Part shown: positions 33,386-42,231 of the stretch, one piece after another
Position numbering within the stretch: position 1 is the stretch's first letter
Layout of the letters: each line of letters begins with the position of its first letter
From: Myxococcota bacterium
GTDB lineage: Bacteria > Myxococcota_A > UBA9160 > UBA6930
Direction: 5' to 3'
Assembly: GCA_028285625.1 (NCBI GenBank)
Contig: JANQOX010000023.1
Location: forward strand, 1 to 64,000
DNA: 64,000 nucleotides
Program-made: the position numbers and the translations under genes
The notes under the pieces: model-generated
Seen by the model: only the letters and a program-made list of their open reading frames with translations
Told to the model about the DNA's origin: nothing
Database searches by the model: none

Positions 33386-34510
33386 TCAGTACCCGGCCAG
33401 GCGCGCCCATCGGTCGCGGTGGAAGGCGGCATCGCCGAAGGTCATCTCGGCTGCGCGCGCGCGCTTCATGTAGAAACCGATGTCGTACTCGTCGGTCATG
33501 CCGACGCCGCCGAACATCTGCACCGCCTCGTTCGTGGCCAGCACGTAGGCGTCGGAGCAACGCGCCTTGGCCAACGACACGAGCTTCGCGACGTCGTCGC
33601 TCTGCTCGTCCACCGCGCGCGCGGCGGCCATCACGGTCGAACGCGCCAGTTCGAGCTCGATGAAGACGTCGGCGGCCCGGTGCTTGAGCGCCTGGAAGCT
33701 CCCGATCGGCACGTCGAACTGCTGGCGCTCCTTCAGGTGGGCCAGGGTCAGGTCGAAAGCCTCGTGCATGCCGCCCAGCATCTCGGCGCAAAGTCCCACG
33801 GTGGCGACGTCCACGACCCGCTCGAGCAGCTCGCCGCCCCCGGCCGGCGTGCCCACGACGGCATCGGAACCGACGGCCACGCCGTCGAGTCGGACGATCG
33901 CGGCGCTGCGCCCGTCCAGCCGCGTCTGCGGTTCGATCGCCAGGCCCGCGCTCCCCGCCTGGACCAGGTAGAGCCCGACGCCGGCGTCGCCGCGGGCGCT
34001 CACCAGGATCGCGTCGGCGCTCGCCGCGTCGAGCACCTGGATCTTCTCGCCGGTCAGCCGGAACCCATCCCCCGTGGCCTCTGCGCGGGTCTCGACCGAG
34101 CCGAGGTCGTAGCGGCTTCGGGCCTCCTGGTACGCCAGCGAAAGGATCTTCTCCCCTGCCACGAGACCGGGAAGCCAGTCCTTCTGCTGGGGCTCGCTGC
34201 CGCCCCGTGCCAGGGCCTGGCCCGCCAGCAGGACCGTCGACAGGAACGGCTCCGGCGCCAGGCTTCTCCCCAGCGCCTCCATCACCAGCACCAGTTCGGC
34301 CATGCCCAGGCCCGCGCCGCCGTGGGCTTCGTCGAAGGGGATGCCGACCCAACCGAGGTCGGCCATCTCCTTCCACAGCGCGCGCGAAAAGCCGGTGGCA
34401 TCGGCCTGGTCGCGCAGTTCGCGCACGCGCGACACCGGGCTGTTCTCTGCGACGAAGTCGGCGGCCGTCTTGGCGATGAGGTCCTGGTCTTCGGTCAAGG
34501 CCAATTGCAT
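33386..34510 (-). CDS. Acyl-CoA dehydrogenase, non-catalytic-type subunit
   Basis: 374 residues of the acyl-CoA dehydrogenase fold (FAD, alpha,beta-desaturation of acyl-CoA). ELGWVGIPFDEAHGGAGLGM-like and VQMFGGVGMTDEYDIGFYMKRA match the family. At the end, where a catalytic Glu in an EG-T/S-x-x-Q-R segment normally stands, this protein has AEMTFGDAAFHRDRWA, so the base appears missing. This is the pattern of the partner chain in heterotetrameric dehydrogenases such as the actinobacterial steroid side-chain enzymes. The complementary chain is encoded immediately upstream. Confidence 0.87.
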   Translation of the reverse strand: MQLALTEDQDLIAKTAADFVAENSPVSRVRELRDQADATGFSRALWKEMADLGWVGIPFDEAHGGAGLGMAELVLVMEALGRSLAPEPFLSTVLLAGQALARGGSEPQQKDWLPGLVAGEKILSLAYQEARSRYDLGSVETRAEATGDGFRLTGEKIQVLDAASADAILVSARGDAGVGLYLVQAGSAGLAIEPQTRLDGRSAAIVRLDGVAVGSDAVVGTPAGGGELLERVVDVATVGLCAEMLGGMHEAFDLTLAHLKERQQFDVPIGSFQALKHRAADVFIELELARSTVMAAARAVDEQSDDVAKLVSLAKARCSDAYVLATNEAVQMFGGVGMTDEYDIGFYMKRARAAEMTFGDAAFHRDRWARLAGY

Positions 34511-34562
34511 GGGGGTCTCCAAGGCCGGCGCACGGGGCCCGGCCGCGGTGGATTCGCGGGGA

Positions 34563-35759
34563 TCAGTCGGGCAGGCCGAGGACGCGCTTCGCGATGATGT
34601 TGCGCTGCACCTCGGACGTGCCTCCCTCGATGGTGTTGCCGCGGGTGCGCAGCCAGTCGCGGGTGAGCTGGAGTTCGTCGTCCTCGAACCCCGGGCCTTC
34701 CCAGCCGAGGGCACTCGGGCCCGCGATGGAGACCATCAGCTCGGCACGCCGCTGGTTGATCTCGGTCCCGTAGACCTTGAAGATCGACGACTCCGGCCCC
34801 GGCTGCTGGCCGGCCTTGGCGGCGTCCTTGGCACGCTGCACCGTCAGCAGGAACGCCCGCGTGTCGAGTTCGGCCTGGGCGATGCGCTCGCGTAGCGAAG
34901 CGTCGGAGACGGGCGCATCGGCCGCGTCTCCCAGGTAGCGGCGTGCACGGTCCGCGAGGCTCCGCTTGGCGCCACCCGCCCCCCCACCGAACGCGTCGGC
35001 GATCATCGATCGCTCGTGGCCGAGCAGCGCCTTCGCCACCGTCCAGCCGGCATTCACGTCGGAGACCACATTGGCCTTGGGGACGCGCACGTCCTTGAAG
35101 TAGGTCTCGCAGAACGGCGACGAGCCGCTGATCAGGAGGATCGGGCTCACCGACACGCCGGGCGAGTCCATGTCGATCAGCAGGAAGGTGATGCCCTCCT
35201 GCTTCTTGGCATCGGGGTCCGTCCGCACCAGGGCGAAGATCCAATCGGACTGGTCGGCGTAGGACGTCCAGACCTTGGTGCCGTTGATGAGGTAGTGGTC
35301 GCCGTCGTCCTCGGCCCGGGTCTGCAGGCCCGCCAGGTCCGAGCCCGCGCCGGGCTCGCTGTAGCCCTGGCACCAGCGGATCTCGCCCCGGGTGATCTTC
35401 GTCAGATGCTCCTGCTTCTGCTCTTCGGTTCCGAAGCGCAGCAGCGTCGGGCCGATCATCGAAAGGCCGAAGCCGGTGAGCGGCGCGGGGATGCGGCGGG
35501 CCGCCATCTCCTGGCTCAGGACCTTGGCCTCGGCGGGCGAGAGCCCGCCGCCGCCGTACTCCTTGGGCCAGGTGGGCGCGGTGTAGCCCTGGGCCGACGC
35601 GCGCTCGAGCCAGGTGCGCTGCTCGGGGCGGGTCGGCTCCCACTTGCGGCCGCCCCAGACACCATCGATGGCACTGGTGCGGTCGCCCTTCAGCGCCTCG
35701 GGGCAGTTGGCGTCGAGCCAGCTGCCGACTTCGCTTCGAAACGTGTCGAGATCGGCCAT
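34563..35759 (-). CDS. Acyl-CoA dehydrogenase, catalytic-type subunit
   Basis: 398 residues. FAD-binding and substrate motifs: WCQGYSEPGAGSDLAGLQTR, KVWTSYADQSDWIFALVRT, and the C-terminal GNTIEGGTSEVQRNIIAKRVLGLPD, split here by the catalytic-type Glu in IEGGTS. It resembles FadE-type chains that pair with a second dehydrogenase-like chain. Start MADLDTFRSEVGSWLDANCP is well placed. It lies 52 nt upstream of its presumed partner. Substrates of such pairs include steroid or branched acyl-CoA; none is indicated here. Confidence 0.9.
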   Translation of the reverse strand: MADLDTFRSEVGSWLDANCPEALKGDRTSAIDGVWGGRKWEPTRPEQRTWLERASAQGYTAPTWPKEYGGGGLSPAEAKVLSQEMAARRIPAPLTGFGLSMIGPTLLRFGTEEQKQEHLTKITRGEIRWCQGYSEPGAGSDLAGLQTRAEDDGDHYLINGTKVWTSYADQSDWIFALVRTDPDAKKQEGITFLLIDMDSPGVSVSPILLISGSSPFCETYFKDVRVPKANVVSDVNAGWTVAKALLGHERSMIADAFGGGAGGAKRSLADRARRYLGDAADAPVSDASLRERIAQAELDTRAFLLTVQRAKDAAKAGQQPGPESSIFKVYGTEINQRRAELMVSIAGPSALGWEGPGFEDDELQLTRDWLRTRGNTIEGGTSEVQRNIIAKRVLGLPD

Positions 35760-35916
35760 GGGGGACCTCCTGGTGCAGGAGCTCCCGCGCGTGGCGCTGC
35801 GGTCGACTCCCGAATCGGTCAGTCATCTTAGCCGTTTCTCGGGCCCCCCGGCCCGCCTGCCCGAGGGCACCCACGGGCGGGGGACGCGCCCCGGCGCGAT
35901 CGCTAGCTTCGCGGCC

Positions 35917-36846
35917 GTGGAGATCCAACTCGCGAGCCCGAGGGGCTTCTGTGCCGGCGTCGACCGCGCCATCGAGATCGTCGAGGTCGCCCTCGCGCGC
36001 TTCGGCCCGCCCGTCTACGTGCGCCACGAGATCGTGCACAACCGCCACGTGGTCGAGTCGCTGCGCGCCAAGGGCGCGGTGTTCGTCGAAGACCCGGCCG
36101 ACGTACCCGAGGGCGCGCTGCTGGTCTTCAGTGCCCACGGCGTATCGCCGGCGGTGCGTGAGGCGGCGGATCGGCAATCTCTCCGCACGCTCGACGCCAC
36201 CTGCCCGCTCGTCACCAAGGTGCACGTCGAAGCCCGGCGCTTCGACGAACTCGACCATGAGATCCTTCTGGTGGGTCACGCCGGCCACGTCGAGGTCGAG
36301 GGCACCATGGGACACGCCCCCGACCGCATGATCCTCGTGGAGACGGTCGCGGACGCCGAGCAGGTACGCGTGCGCGACCCGGAGCGGCTGGCCGTGCTCA
36401 CCCAGACCACGCTGTCGGTGGACGACACGCGCGAGATTCTCGAGGTGCTGAAGCGACGGTTCCCGAAGGTCGCGCTGCCCCGCAAGGACGACATCTGCTA
36501 CGCGACGCAGAACCGCCAGAACGCGGTGAAGGCGCTCTCCGACGACGCCGACCTGGTGCTGGTGGTCGGCGCGCCCGCGTCGTCCAACAGCAACCGGCTG
36601 GTCGAACTCGCCCGCAAGTCCGGCGTGCGCGCGGAGCTGGTGCAGGATGCGAGCGACGTCGAGCCGGGCTGGCTCGAGGGCGTCGCCTGCGTAGGCGTGA
36701 CCGCGGGTGCCTCGGCGCCCGAAGAGCTCGTCGAGGGCGTGATCGAACGCCTGCGCGAGCTCGGCGCCGACGCCGTGCGCAGCCAGCCCGAGGTGGACGA
36801 AGGCGTGACGTTCCAGCTGCCGGCGGAGCTGCGCACGCCGGTCTAG
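35917..36846 (+). CDS. ispH: 4-hydroxy-3-methylbut-2-enyl diphosphate reductase
   Basis: 309 residues, GTG start. Last enzyme of the MEP isoprenoid pathway, giving IPP and DMAPP. The three 4Fe-4S ligand cysteines are visible in SPRGFCAGVDRAIEIV, DATCPLVTKVH and DDICYATQNRQNAVK. VYVRHEIVHNRHVVE, VFSAHGVSPAVREAA, the SSNSNRL phosphate-binding motif and GVTAGASAPEELVEGV also fit. Full length and apparently monocistronic. Confidence 0.96.
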   Translation: MEIQLASPRGFCAGVDRAIEIVEVALARFGPPVYVRHEIVHNRHVVESLRAKGAVFVEDPADVPEGALLVFSAHGVSPAVREAADRQSLRTLDATCPLVTKVHVEARRFDELDHEILLVGHAGHVEVEGTMGHAPDRMILVETVADAEQVRVRDPERLAVLTQTTLSVDDTREILEVLKRRFPKVALPRKDDICYATQNRQNAVKALSDDADLVLVVGAPASSNSNRLVELARKSGVRAELVQDASDVEPGWLEGVACVGVTAGASAPEELVEGVIERLRELGADAVRSQPEVDEGVTFQLPAELRTPV

Positions 36847-36860
36847 GCCCGACCCCGCGC

Positions 36861-38123
36861 CTAGTACCGGAAGTTCAGCTCCAGCGTGTAGCGCCAGAGA
36901 TCGGGCGGACCCGACGACGACCCGATGAAGTAGGCCCCCTTGGTCAGCACCTCGAGGTGCTTGCCGAACGCGCGCTTCACGACGAAGTCGATCTCCTGCC
37001 CGAGGCGGGTGCCGCCCTCGTCGCTCCAGAAGTGGTGGTAGGCGAGGAATCCCCCCAGGCCGAACGGCAACTCGGGGGACCAGACCACGAACAGGTCCTG
37101 CAGGCCGTTCGGCCCGCCGTTGTCGAGAAAGACGTCGGCGAAGCCATTGAACCTGTGGGCCGTGGCCAGCGGAGTCACGAAGACGGCCTTGCCCGAGTCG
37201 CTCCCGAGCAGTTCGTAGCCGAGTTCGAGTCGGCCGAAGCGGCCCAGCCCGGAGCTTCCCTTGACCATCAGGTAGTTCGCGCCGTAGGGCACCGGGTTGC
37301 GCCCGGCGTCGGTCTGGTAGGCGTAGGACAGCTCGTAACCCAGCGGCACGTCGCCCACGTCGCGCGTGCCGGTGAGCCGGAAGCCGTAGCTGTTGGACGA
37401 GTTCGACGGCGAGTTGTCGAAGTCGAGCAGGTAGGCGAAGCCCACCAGCTTCATGCCCCAGGGCAGGCCCGCGTACGCCACGTTCACCACGTGCGAGTCG
37501 GAGTCGAAGTCGCGCCGGATGTCGGGCCCCTTGTCGCCGAAGATGCGGAGCACCTTCCACAGGTACGCGTAGGTCGCAGACAGGCCATCGACTCCGAAGG
37601 AGTTGCCGATGCGAACCGAGTCGTAGGTCTGCTCGTTCTGGCGCCACCCGACGTTGCCGACGAAGCGGGCGTCGTCGAGGATGATCCGCTGGCGGCCTCC
37701 CTTGGCGAGCAGCTCGCCCCAGTCTTCCCGCTGGAACTGGAGCCATGCGCGGTTCAGGTCGGTGACTTCCGGGTCCGCGATCGGCGTCTTGCCGTTCGGG
37801 TCGCTGGCCACGTCCCAGTAGCTGCCGAAACCGAGCGTGCTCTCGACCTCGGCGAAGGCCGACACGCCATGCCAGGGCTTCGTGCCGATCCCCGCGCGCG
37901 TCCGCACGGTCCAGGCGTCGGACGAGTCGAGGCCCTGCTGCTTGGCGAGTTCCATCCGCGCACGGATGTCGAGCGAGATCTTGTAGTAGTCGTTGTCGAA
38001 CCACCGCAGCCAGGAGGGCGGCGCGGCGGGCGCGCCACCGTCGTCGGCCAGGAGCGGTGCGGGCGACAGGATGGCGAGCGCGAGCACGCCCGCTGCCATG
38101 GACCTCCGTGTCCGACTCCACAT
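36861..38123 (-). CDS. Alginate-export-family outer-membrane beta-barrel
   Basis: 420 residues. Signal peptide MAAGVLALAILSPAPLLADD. The mature protein is a series of amphipathic strands ending in YTLELNFRY with a terminal aromatic, the usual barrel-assembly signal. LAKGGRQRIILDDARFVGNV and GWRQNEQTYDSVRIGN match the alginate-export (AlgE-type) Pfam family, which also includes general porins. No alginate genes are nearby, so substrate is open. It lies 3 nt after the M48 protease gene on the same strand and is probably cotranscribed. Confidence 0.82.
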   Translation of the reverse strand: MWSRTRRSMAAGVLALAILSPAPLLADDGGAPAAPPSWLRWFDNDYYKISLDIRARMELAKQQGLDSSDAWTVRTRAGIGTKPWHGVSAFAEVESTLGFGSYWDVASDPNGKTPIADPEVTDLNRAWLQFQREDWGELLAKGGRQRIILDDARFVGNVGWRQNEQTYDSVRIGNSFGVDGLSATYAYLWKVLRIFGDKGPDIRRDFDSDSHVVNVAYAGLPWGMKLVGFAYLLDFDNSPSNSSNSYGFRLTGTRDVGDVPLGYELSYAYQTDAGRNPVPYGANYLMVKGSSGLGRFGRLELGYELLGSDSGKAVFVTPLATAHRFNGFADVFLDNGGPNGLQDLFVVWSPELPFGLGGFLAYHHFWSDEGGTRLGQEIDFVVKRAFGKHLEVLTKGAYFIGSSSGPPDLWRYTLELNFRY

Positions 38124-38126
38124 GGC

Positions 38127-39647
38127 CTAGGAGCCTCCCGGGCGGTAACGCTGCTCCCGGGCGATCTTGACGCGCTCGCCCCCCGAGAACGTATGGGTGC
38201 CGGAGAGCGCATTGGCGACCGAGACCTGCGAGGCGTTCCAGACGCTCCCCGTCCGCTGGACCAGTTCCCGCAGGCTCTCCCCGGGGCGCGCCTCGACCAC
38301 GTGCAGGCTGCGGCTCGTGAAGCCCTGCTTCTGCTCGGCCGAGAGCGGCCGGAAGCTCCGCGCGGTCGACCGGTAGCGGCCGCTCACCTTGTCGGCGAAG
38401 TCGTTGCGGGACAGCGCCGTCAGCGCCATCCCGACGCCCCCGTAGTTGAAGAACGTCACCGTGGCGACGGTACCCCCCATGCCCGAGCTCGAGTAGGTCT
38501 CGATGCGGTAGGCATCCTCCCGGCCCATCTTGATCGGGCGGGCGGAGCGCACCTCGAGCTTCTTGCCCAGGCTGGCCTCGCTCTTCTCCACCCACTCCTG
38601 GGCGGCCGCTTTCGGGTCCTGGGGAACTGCCGCTCCGAGAAAGATCACTGCACGCCCGCGCGGCTCGCTGGCGCCCACGGCCTGGGGAGAGTTCGACACG
38701 CGCCACCCGTCCGGGAATCGCAGCTGGAAGTCGAGCTCGGGGTGCAGGAAGCGCGGCCCCTCGAAGACGCCGGAGCGAGGCATGTCGCCCACCGGCAGAC
38801 CGTCGATGCGCTCGAGGAAGCGCGCACGGGTGTCGCCGAGCGCCGGGTCGCGTTGCCAGCGGATCTCCGACGCGCGGAAGGCGGTGTTCGCCACGCGTTC
38901 GGACGTACCCGGGTGCGTGTCGAAGAAGCTCTGGTACTGCGCCGCACCCGTCAGCAATGTGGTGAACTGGCCCAGGGAGGACTGGAACGTCGACATGGCG
39001 GCCGGGTCGTAGCCCGCCGCGGCCGCGAGCATCTGGCCGCCCTCGTCGGCCTCCCGCTCCATGTCGCGCCCGTAGGCCGCCTGGTCCTTCATCCGGAGCC
39101 AGCCGATCATCAGCGGGCTGCGGTAGCGATCGGCCGCCTGCTGGCGCGCCGCGTGGCGGTTGCGGACGTGGATGATCTCGTGGCCGATCACGTTGGCGAG
39201 CTCGTCCTCGTTGTTCGCCAGGGCGAGCAGGCCGCGCGAGATGAAGATGTAGCCACCGGGCAGCGCGAAGGCGTTGGGCGGGAACTGCTCGATCACGCGG
39301 AACTCGTACTGGAACGAACGCCGGGGCACGCCACGCAGCAGCCGCTTGCCGATCTCGCTGACGTACGCATCGAGCTCCGGATCGCCCAGCAGGCCCATCT
39401 GTGCAGCCGCGGCGCCGGCGGCCTCCTTGCCCACGCGCGCGTCGTCGGCGCGGATGATCAGGTCGTCCTGTTTGGGCTTCTTCTTCCGCGCGGCCTCCTG
39501 CGCGGCCGGCGGGGCCGGGTCGTTCGCGTCCATCAGGACGGTGCGGCCATCGACCTTGCGCAGCGGCGGCTCCTTCGGGCCACAGCCGATCAGGACGCCC
39601 GCCAGCGCACACGCGCAAGCCACCCCGGTGAGCACACGTCGATTCAT
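38127..39647 (-). CDS. M48-family metalloprotease, lipoprotein
   Basis: 506 residues. Lipoprotein signal GVACACALAGVLIGC. Zinc site HEIIHVRNRH (HExxH) with the third ligand in MEREADEGGQ. PGGYIFISRGLLALANNEDEL is typical of BepA/YfgC-type peptidases, which survey outer-membrane protein assembly. A middle region (FLHPELDFQLRFPDGWRVSN) follows, then a C-terminal LysM-like segment (LHVVEARPGESLRELVQRTG). The pairing with a barrel gene immediately downstream fits an envelope quality-control role. Confidence 0.9.
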   Translation of the reverse strand: MNRRVLTGVACACALAGVLIGCGPKEPPLRKVDGRTVLMDANDPAPPAAQEAARKKKPKQDDLIIRADDARVGKEAAGAAAAQMGLLGDPELDAYVSEIGKRLLRGVPRRSFQYEFRVIEQFPPNAFALPGGYIFISRGLLALANNEDELANVIGHEIIHVRNRHAARQQAADRYRSPLMIGWLRMKDQAAYGRDMEREADEGGQMLAAAAGYDPAAMSTFQSSLGQFTTLLTGAAQYQSFFDTHPGTSERVANTAFRASEIRWQRDPALGDTRARFLERIDGLPVGDMPRSGVFEGPRFLHPELDFQLRFPDGWRVSNSPQAVGASEPRGRAVIFLGAAVPQDPKAAAQEWVEKSEASLGKKLEVRSARPIKMGREDAYRIETYSSSGMGGTVATVTFFNYGGVGMALTALSRNDFADKVSGRYRSTARSFRPLSAEQKQGFTSRSLHVVEARPGESLRELVQRTGSVWNASQVSVANALSGTHTFSGGERVKIAREQRYRPGGS

Positions 39648-39654
39648 CGGAGGG

Positions 39655-40479
39655 CTATCGCAGCTCGGTCAGATAGTCGGCGTCGGCGAACCACTTCACC
39701 TTGTACCGGATCAGCAGTCCGGTCTCGCGAAGCGTCGTCAGGTAGTTCTGCACGAGGTTGACGAACAGCGGGTCACCAGCAGGCAGCGCGATCCCAAGCG
39801 GCTCGACGGTGAACGGGGTGGCCAGGGCCACGAGACCGGCGTCGGGCCGCATGCGCACCTCGTGTGCGCAGACCGGGTAGTCGCCAACCATCGCGTCCAC
39901 CTCGCCCGAAACGACCATCCCCACCGCGGCTTCGTAGTTGGGCGCGGTGACGAGCTTGGCGTTCGGCATCAGGTTGCGCACGAAGATCTCGCTGGTCGAG
40001 CCCGCCAGCGCGGCGTAGGTGCGCGCGGGGTCGTCGAGCTGGGCGGGCGTCTCGACCCGCGCCAGGCTCTCGAGCTTGGTCAGGACCGACTTGCCCGACA
40101 CGAAGTAGGGGCCCGCGAACGCCACCCGGGCGTTTCGCTCCGCGGTCATCGCCATGCCCGAGATCACCAGGTCGACCTGCCCCGCCTCGAGGGCCGGCAG
40201 AAGCGCGGCGAAGGGCATCGGGACGAACTCGACCTCGACGCCCATCGACTCGGCGAGGGCGAGCATCAGGTCGACTTCCAGGCCGATCACCTGGCCGTCC
40301 TTGGTGGTCATGTTGAGCGGCGGCTGGTCGCCGGAGAGCCCGGCGCGCAGGACCCCGCGCGACAGGATCGAGGCGAGCGTTCCGGGCTCGGCCGCCGACC
40401 CGCCCTGGGCCGGGAGCTGGCAGCCCAACGGCGACAGGAGAATCAGCGTGGCCAGCAAGACCTGGGTGATGCGTCTCAC
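39655..40479 (-). CDS. Periplasmic solute-binding protein (SBP_bac_3 type)
   Basis: 274 residues. Hydrophobic leader ending LLSPLGC, possibly a lipoprotein although the -3 residue is not standard. The body fits amino-acid-type binding proteins: GVLRAGLSGDQPPLNM, GLEVDLMLALAESMGVEVEFV, VDLVISGMAMTAERNARVAF and AMVGDYPVCAHEV. No permease or ATPase gene is adjacent, so it may serve a distant transporter or act in sensing. The GTG start was chosen for the strong GGAGGG before it. Confidence 0.85.
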   Translation of the reverse strand: MRRITQVLLATLILLSPLGCQLPAQGGSAAEPGTLASILSRGVLRAGLSGDQPPLNMTTKDGQVIGLEVDLMLALAESMGVEVEFVPMPFAALLPALEAGQVDLVISGMAMTAERNARVAFAGPYFVSGKSVLTKLESLARVETPAQLDDPARTYAALAGSTSEIFVRNLMPNAKLVTAPNYEAAVGMVVSGEVDAMVGDYPVCAHEVRMRPDAGLVALATPFTVEPLGIALPAGDPLFVNLVQNYLTTLRETGLLIRYKVKWFADADYLTELR

Positions 40480-40486
40480 CAGGGTT

Positions 40487-40492
40487 CCCTCC
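40487..40492 (-). promoter_or_regulatory. Shine-Dalgarno that decides the binding-protein start
   Basis: GGAGGG on the minus strand lies 7 nt before the GTG at 40479 and rules in favour of that start over an ATG 19 codons upstream. Confidence 0.7.
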
Positions 40493-40650
40493 GTGCCCGT
40501 CTGGGCCCCGACTGCGTTAGCGCGAACGCGCGTCACGCGACACCCCCGCTAGCGAAGACGGCCTCGGCTAACGTCGTGCGGCCCGGGAGATCGCATGACC
40601 CGCCTGATCGACAACCCGGGAGGGCCCCGGCTCGGAACCCCGGAGGGGCG

Positions 40651-42168
40651 ATGACCCGCTCTTCCGGGACCGACGGCCGCACGCCGACCCCGCCGCCCGA
40701 GGCCTTGGAGCGCGAGGCGGCGCTCGAGGTCGAGGAGCGCACCCTCGAAGTGGGCGACCCCGAGGGTGCGCCGGCCAACCCGACGGCCACCCTGGCGACC
40801 GAGGTCGCCGGCCCCCCGCGCGGCGTGGTGGACGAATCCGGCACCAGCGCAGAGATCCTGCGGCTGGCGTGGCCCGTGATGCTGTCGATGACGCTCGCCA
40901 GCGTGATCGGCATCGCCGACATCGCCATGGTCGGCCGGCTCGGACCCGTGGCCCAGGCCGCGGTGGGCTATGCGCAGCAGCTCTTCTTCGTCGCCCAGTC
41001 GGCCCTGTTCGCGCTCTCGTTCGCCGGTGTCGCGCTCATGGCGCGCGCCATCGGCGCCGGGGACCCGCGGCTGGCGCGCCACAACCTGGCGGCCTCGGTC
41101 GTGCTGTCGGTGGCCGCTTCGCTGGTGCTGATGGTCGCGCTCGGAGCGCGGCCCGACCTGCTGCTGCGCGCGCTGTCGGCCGAGGAGGCCGTGATCGCGC
41201 TGTGCGTTCCGTACATCCGCCTGATCATGCTCTCCACCGTGATGATGTCAGTGGCGCTGATGCTCGAGAGCGCGCTGCGGGCCGACAAGGACACGGTCAC
41301 GCCGATGCTCGTCACCGGCGTCTTGACCGCCGTGAAGATCGCCATGAACGGCGTGCTGATCTTCGGCTGGCTCGGGGCACCCGAGATGGGTGTGACGGGT
41401 GCGGGCCTGGCGACGTTGATCGCCCAGAGCGTGGCGATGGTCGTGTTCGTGGTGCTCACCCTGCGACGCCGGGCAGATGCTCCCACGGCCCTGCGGGCGC
41501 GCGACTTCCGCAACCTGGGCCAGCGCTTCGGCCCGCTCATCCGCATCGCGTGGCCCGGCGTGGCCGAACGGCTGATCATGAACGCGGCGATGATCGCCTA
41601 CTTCGCGTTCATCGGAACCTACGGCACGGTCGCGGCGGCGGCCTACACCATCGGCATCCGCATCCTGTCGTTCTCGTGGATCCCGGGCACGGGCTACTCG
41701 CAGGCGGTCGCGACCATCGTGGGGCAGTCGCTGGGCGCGGGCCGCGTCGATGCCGCGGAGCGTTCGGGCCGGCGGGCTGCAGGCCTGGCCCTGGCCACGG
41801 CCGTCGTGATGGGCGCCCTCAGCGCGATCTTCCGTGAGCCGTTGGCGCGCCTGTTCACGGTGGACCCCGAGACGGTCGCTGCGCTCTCCCCGTTCATGCT
41901 CTGCCTGGCGCTGGCGCAACCTGCCATGCAATTGCACTTCACACTGGCCGGCGCGTTCCGCGGCGCAGGCGACACCATGACGCCGCTCGGCGCCGCCATC
42001 CTCGGCAACTGGGTGTTCCGGGTGCCGCTTGCGGTGCTTTGCGCCGTCGTCCTCGAGTTGCCGCTGGTCTTCCTGTGGGTGGTGCTGATCCTCGACCACC
42101 TGTCGCGTGCCATCTGGTTGCTGGTCGCCTTCCGGCGCGGGAAGTGGAAGCGACGCGCGATCGGCTGA
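40651..42168 (+). CDS. MATE-family multidrug/metabolite efflux transporter
   Basis: 505 residues. An ~70-residue acidic, Pro-rich cytoplasmic N-terminus precedes twelve hydrophobic spans in two homologous halves. Half one begins EILRLAWPVMLSMTLASVIGIADIAMVGRLG and half two LIRIAWPGVAERLIMNAAMIAYF; both are typical MATE starts when split at the Pro. QAVATIVGQSLGAGR and LAGAFRGAGDTMTPLGAAI also match. Uses a sodium or proton gradient. The long N-terminal extension is unusual. CGGAGGGG precedes the ATG. Confidence 0.93.
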   Translation: MTRSSGTDGRTPTPPPEALEREAALEVEERTLEVGDPEGAPANPTATLATEVAGPPRGVVDESGTSAEILRLAWPVMLSMTLASVIGIADIAMVGRLGPVAQAAVGYAQQLFFVAQSALFALSFAGVALMARAIGAGDPRLARHNLAASVVLSVAASLVLMVALGARPDLLLRALSAEEAVIALCVPYIRLIMLSTVMMSVALMLESALRADKDTVTPMLVTGVLTAVKIAMNGVLIFGWLGAPEMGVTGAGLATLIAQSVAMVVFVVLTLRRRADAPTALRARDFRNLGQRFGPLIRIAWPGVAERLIMNAAMIAYFAFIGTYGTVAAAAYTIGIRILSFSWIPGTGYSQAVATIVGQSLGAGRVDAAERSGRRAAGLALATAVVMGALSAIFREPLARLFTVDPETVAALSPFMLCLALAQPAMQLHFTLAGAFRGAGDTMTPLGAAILGNWVFRVPLAVLCAVVLELPLVFLWVVLILDHLSRAIWLLVAFRRGKWKRRAIG

Positions 42169-42231
42169 GCTGCCCGTCCCACGGGGAGCCGCTCAAGAAG
42201 CGAGGAACGTGAGCCCGATCACCTCGGGGTC

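Noticed and set aside
34495-39618. A 1707-residue open frame on the minus strand
   Set aside because: It overlaps two acyl-CoA dehydrogenases, an M48 protease and a barrel gene in another frame and crosses ispH; composition is Arg/Ala/Gly-rich as in shadow frames.
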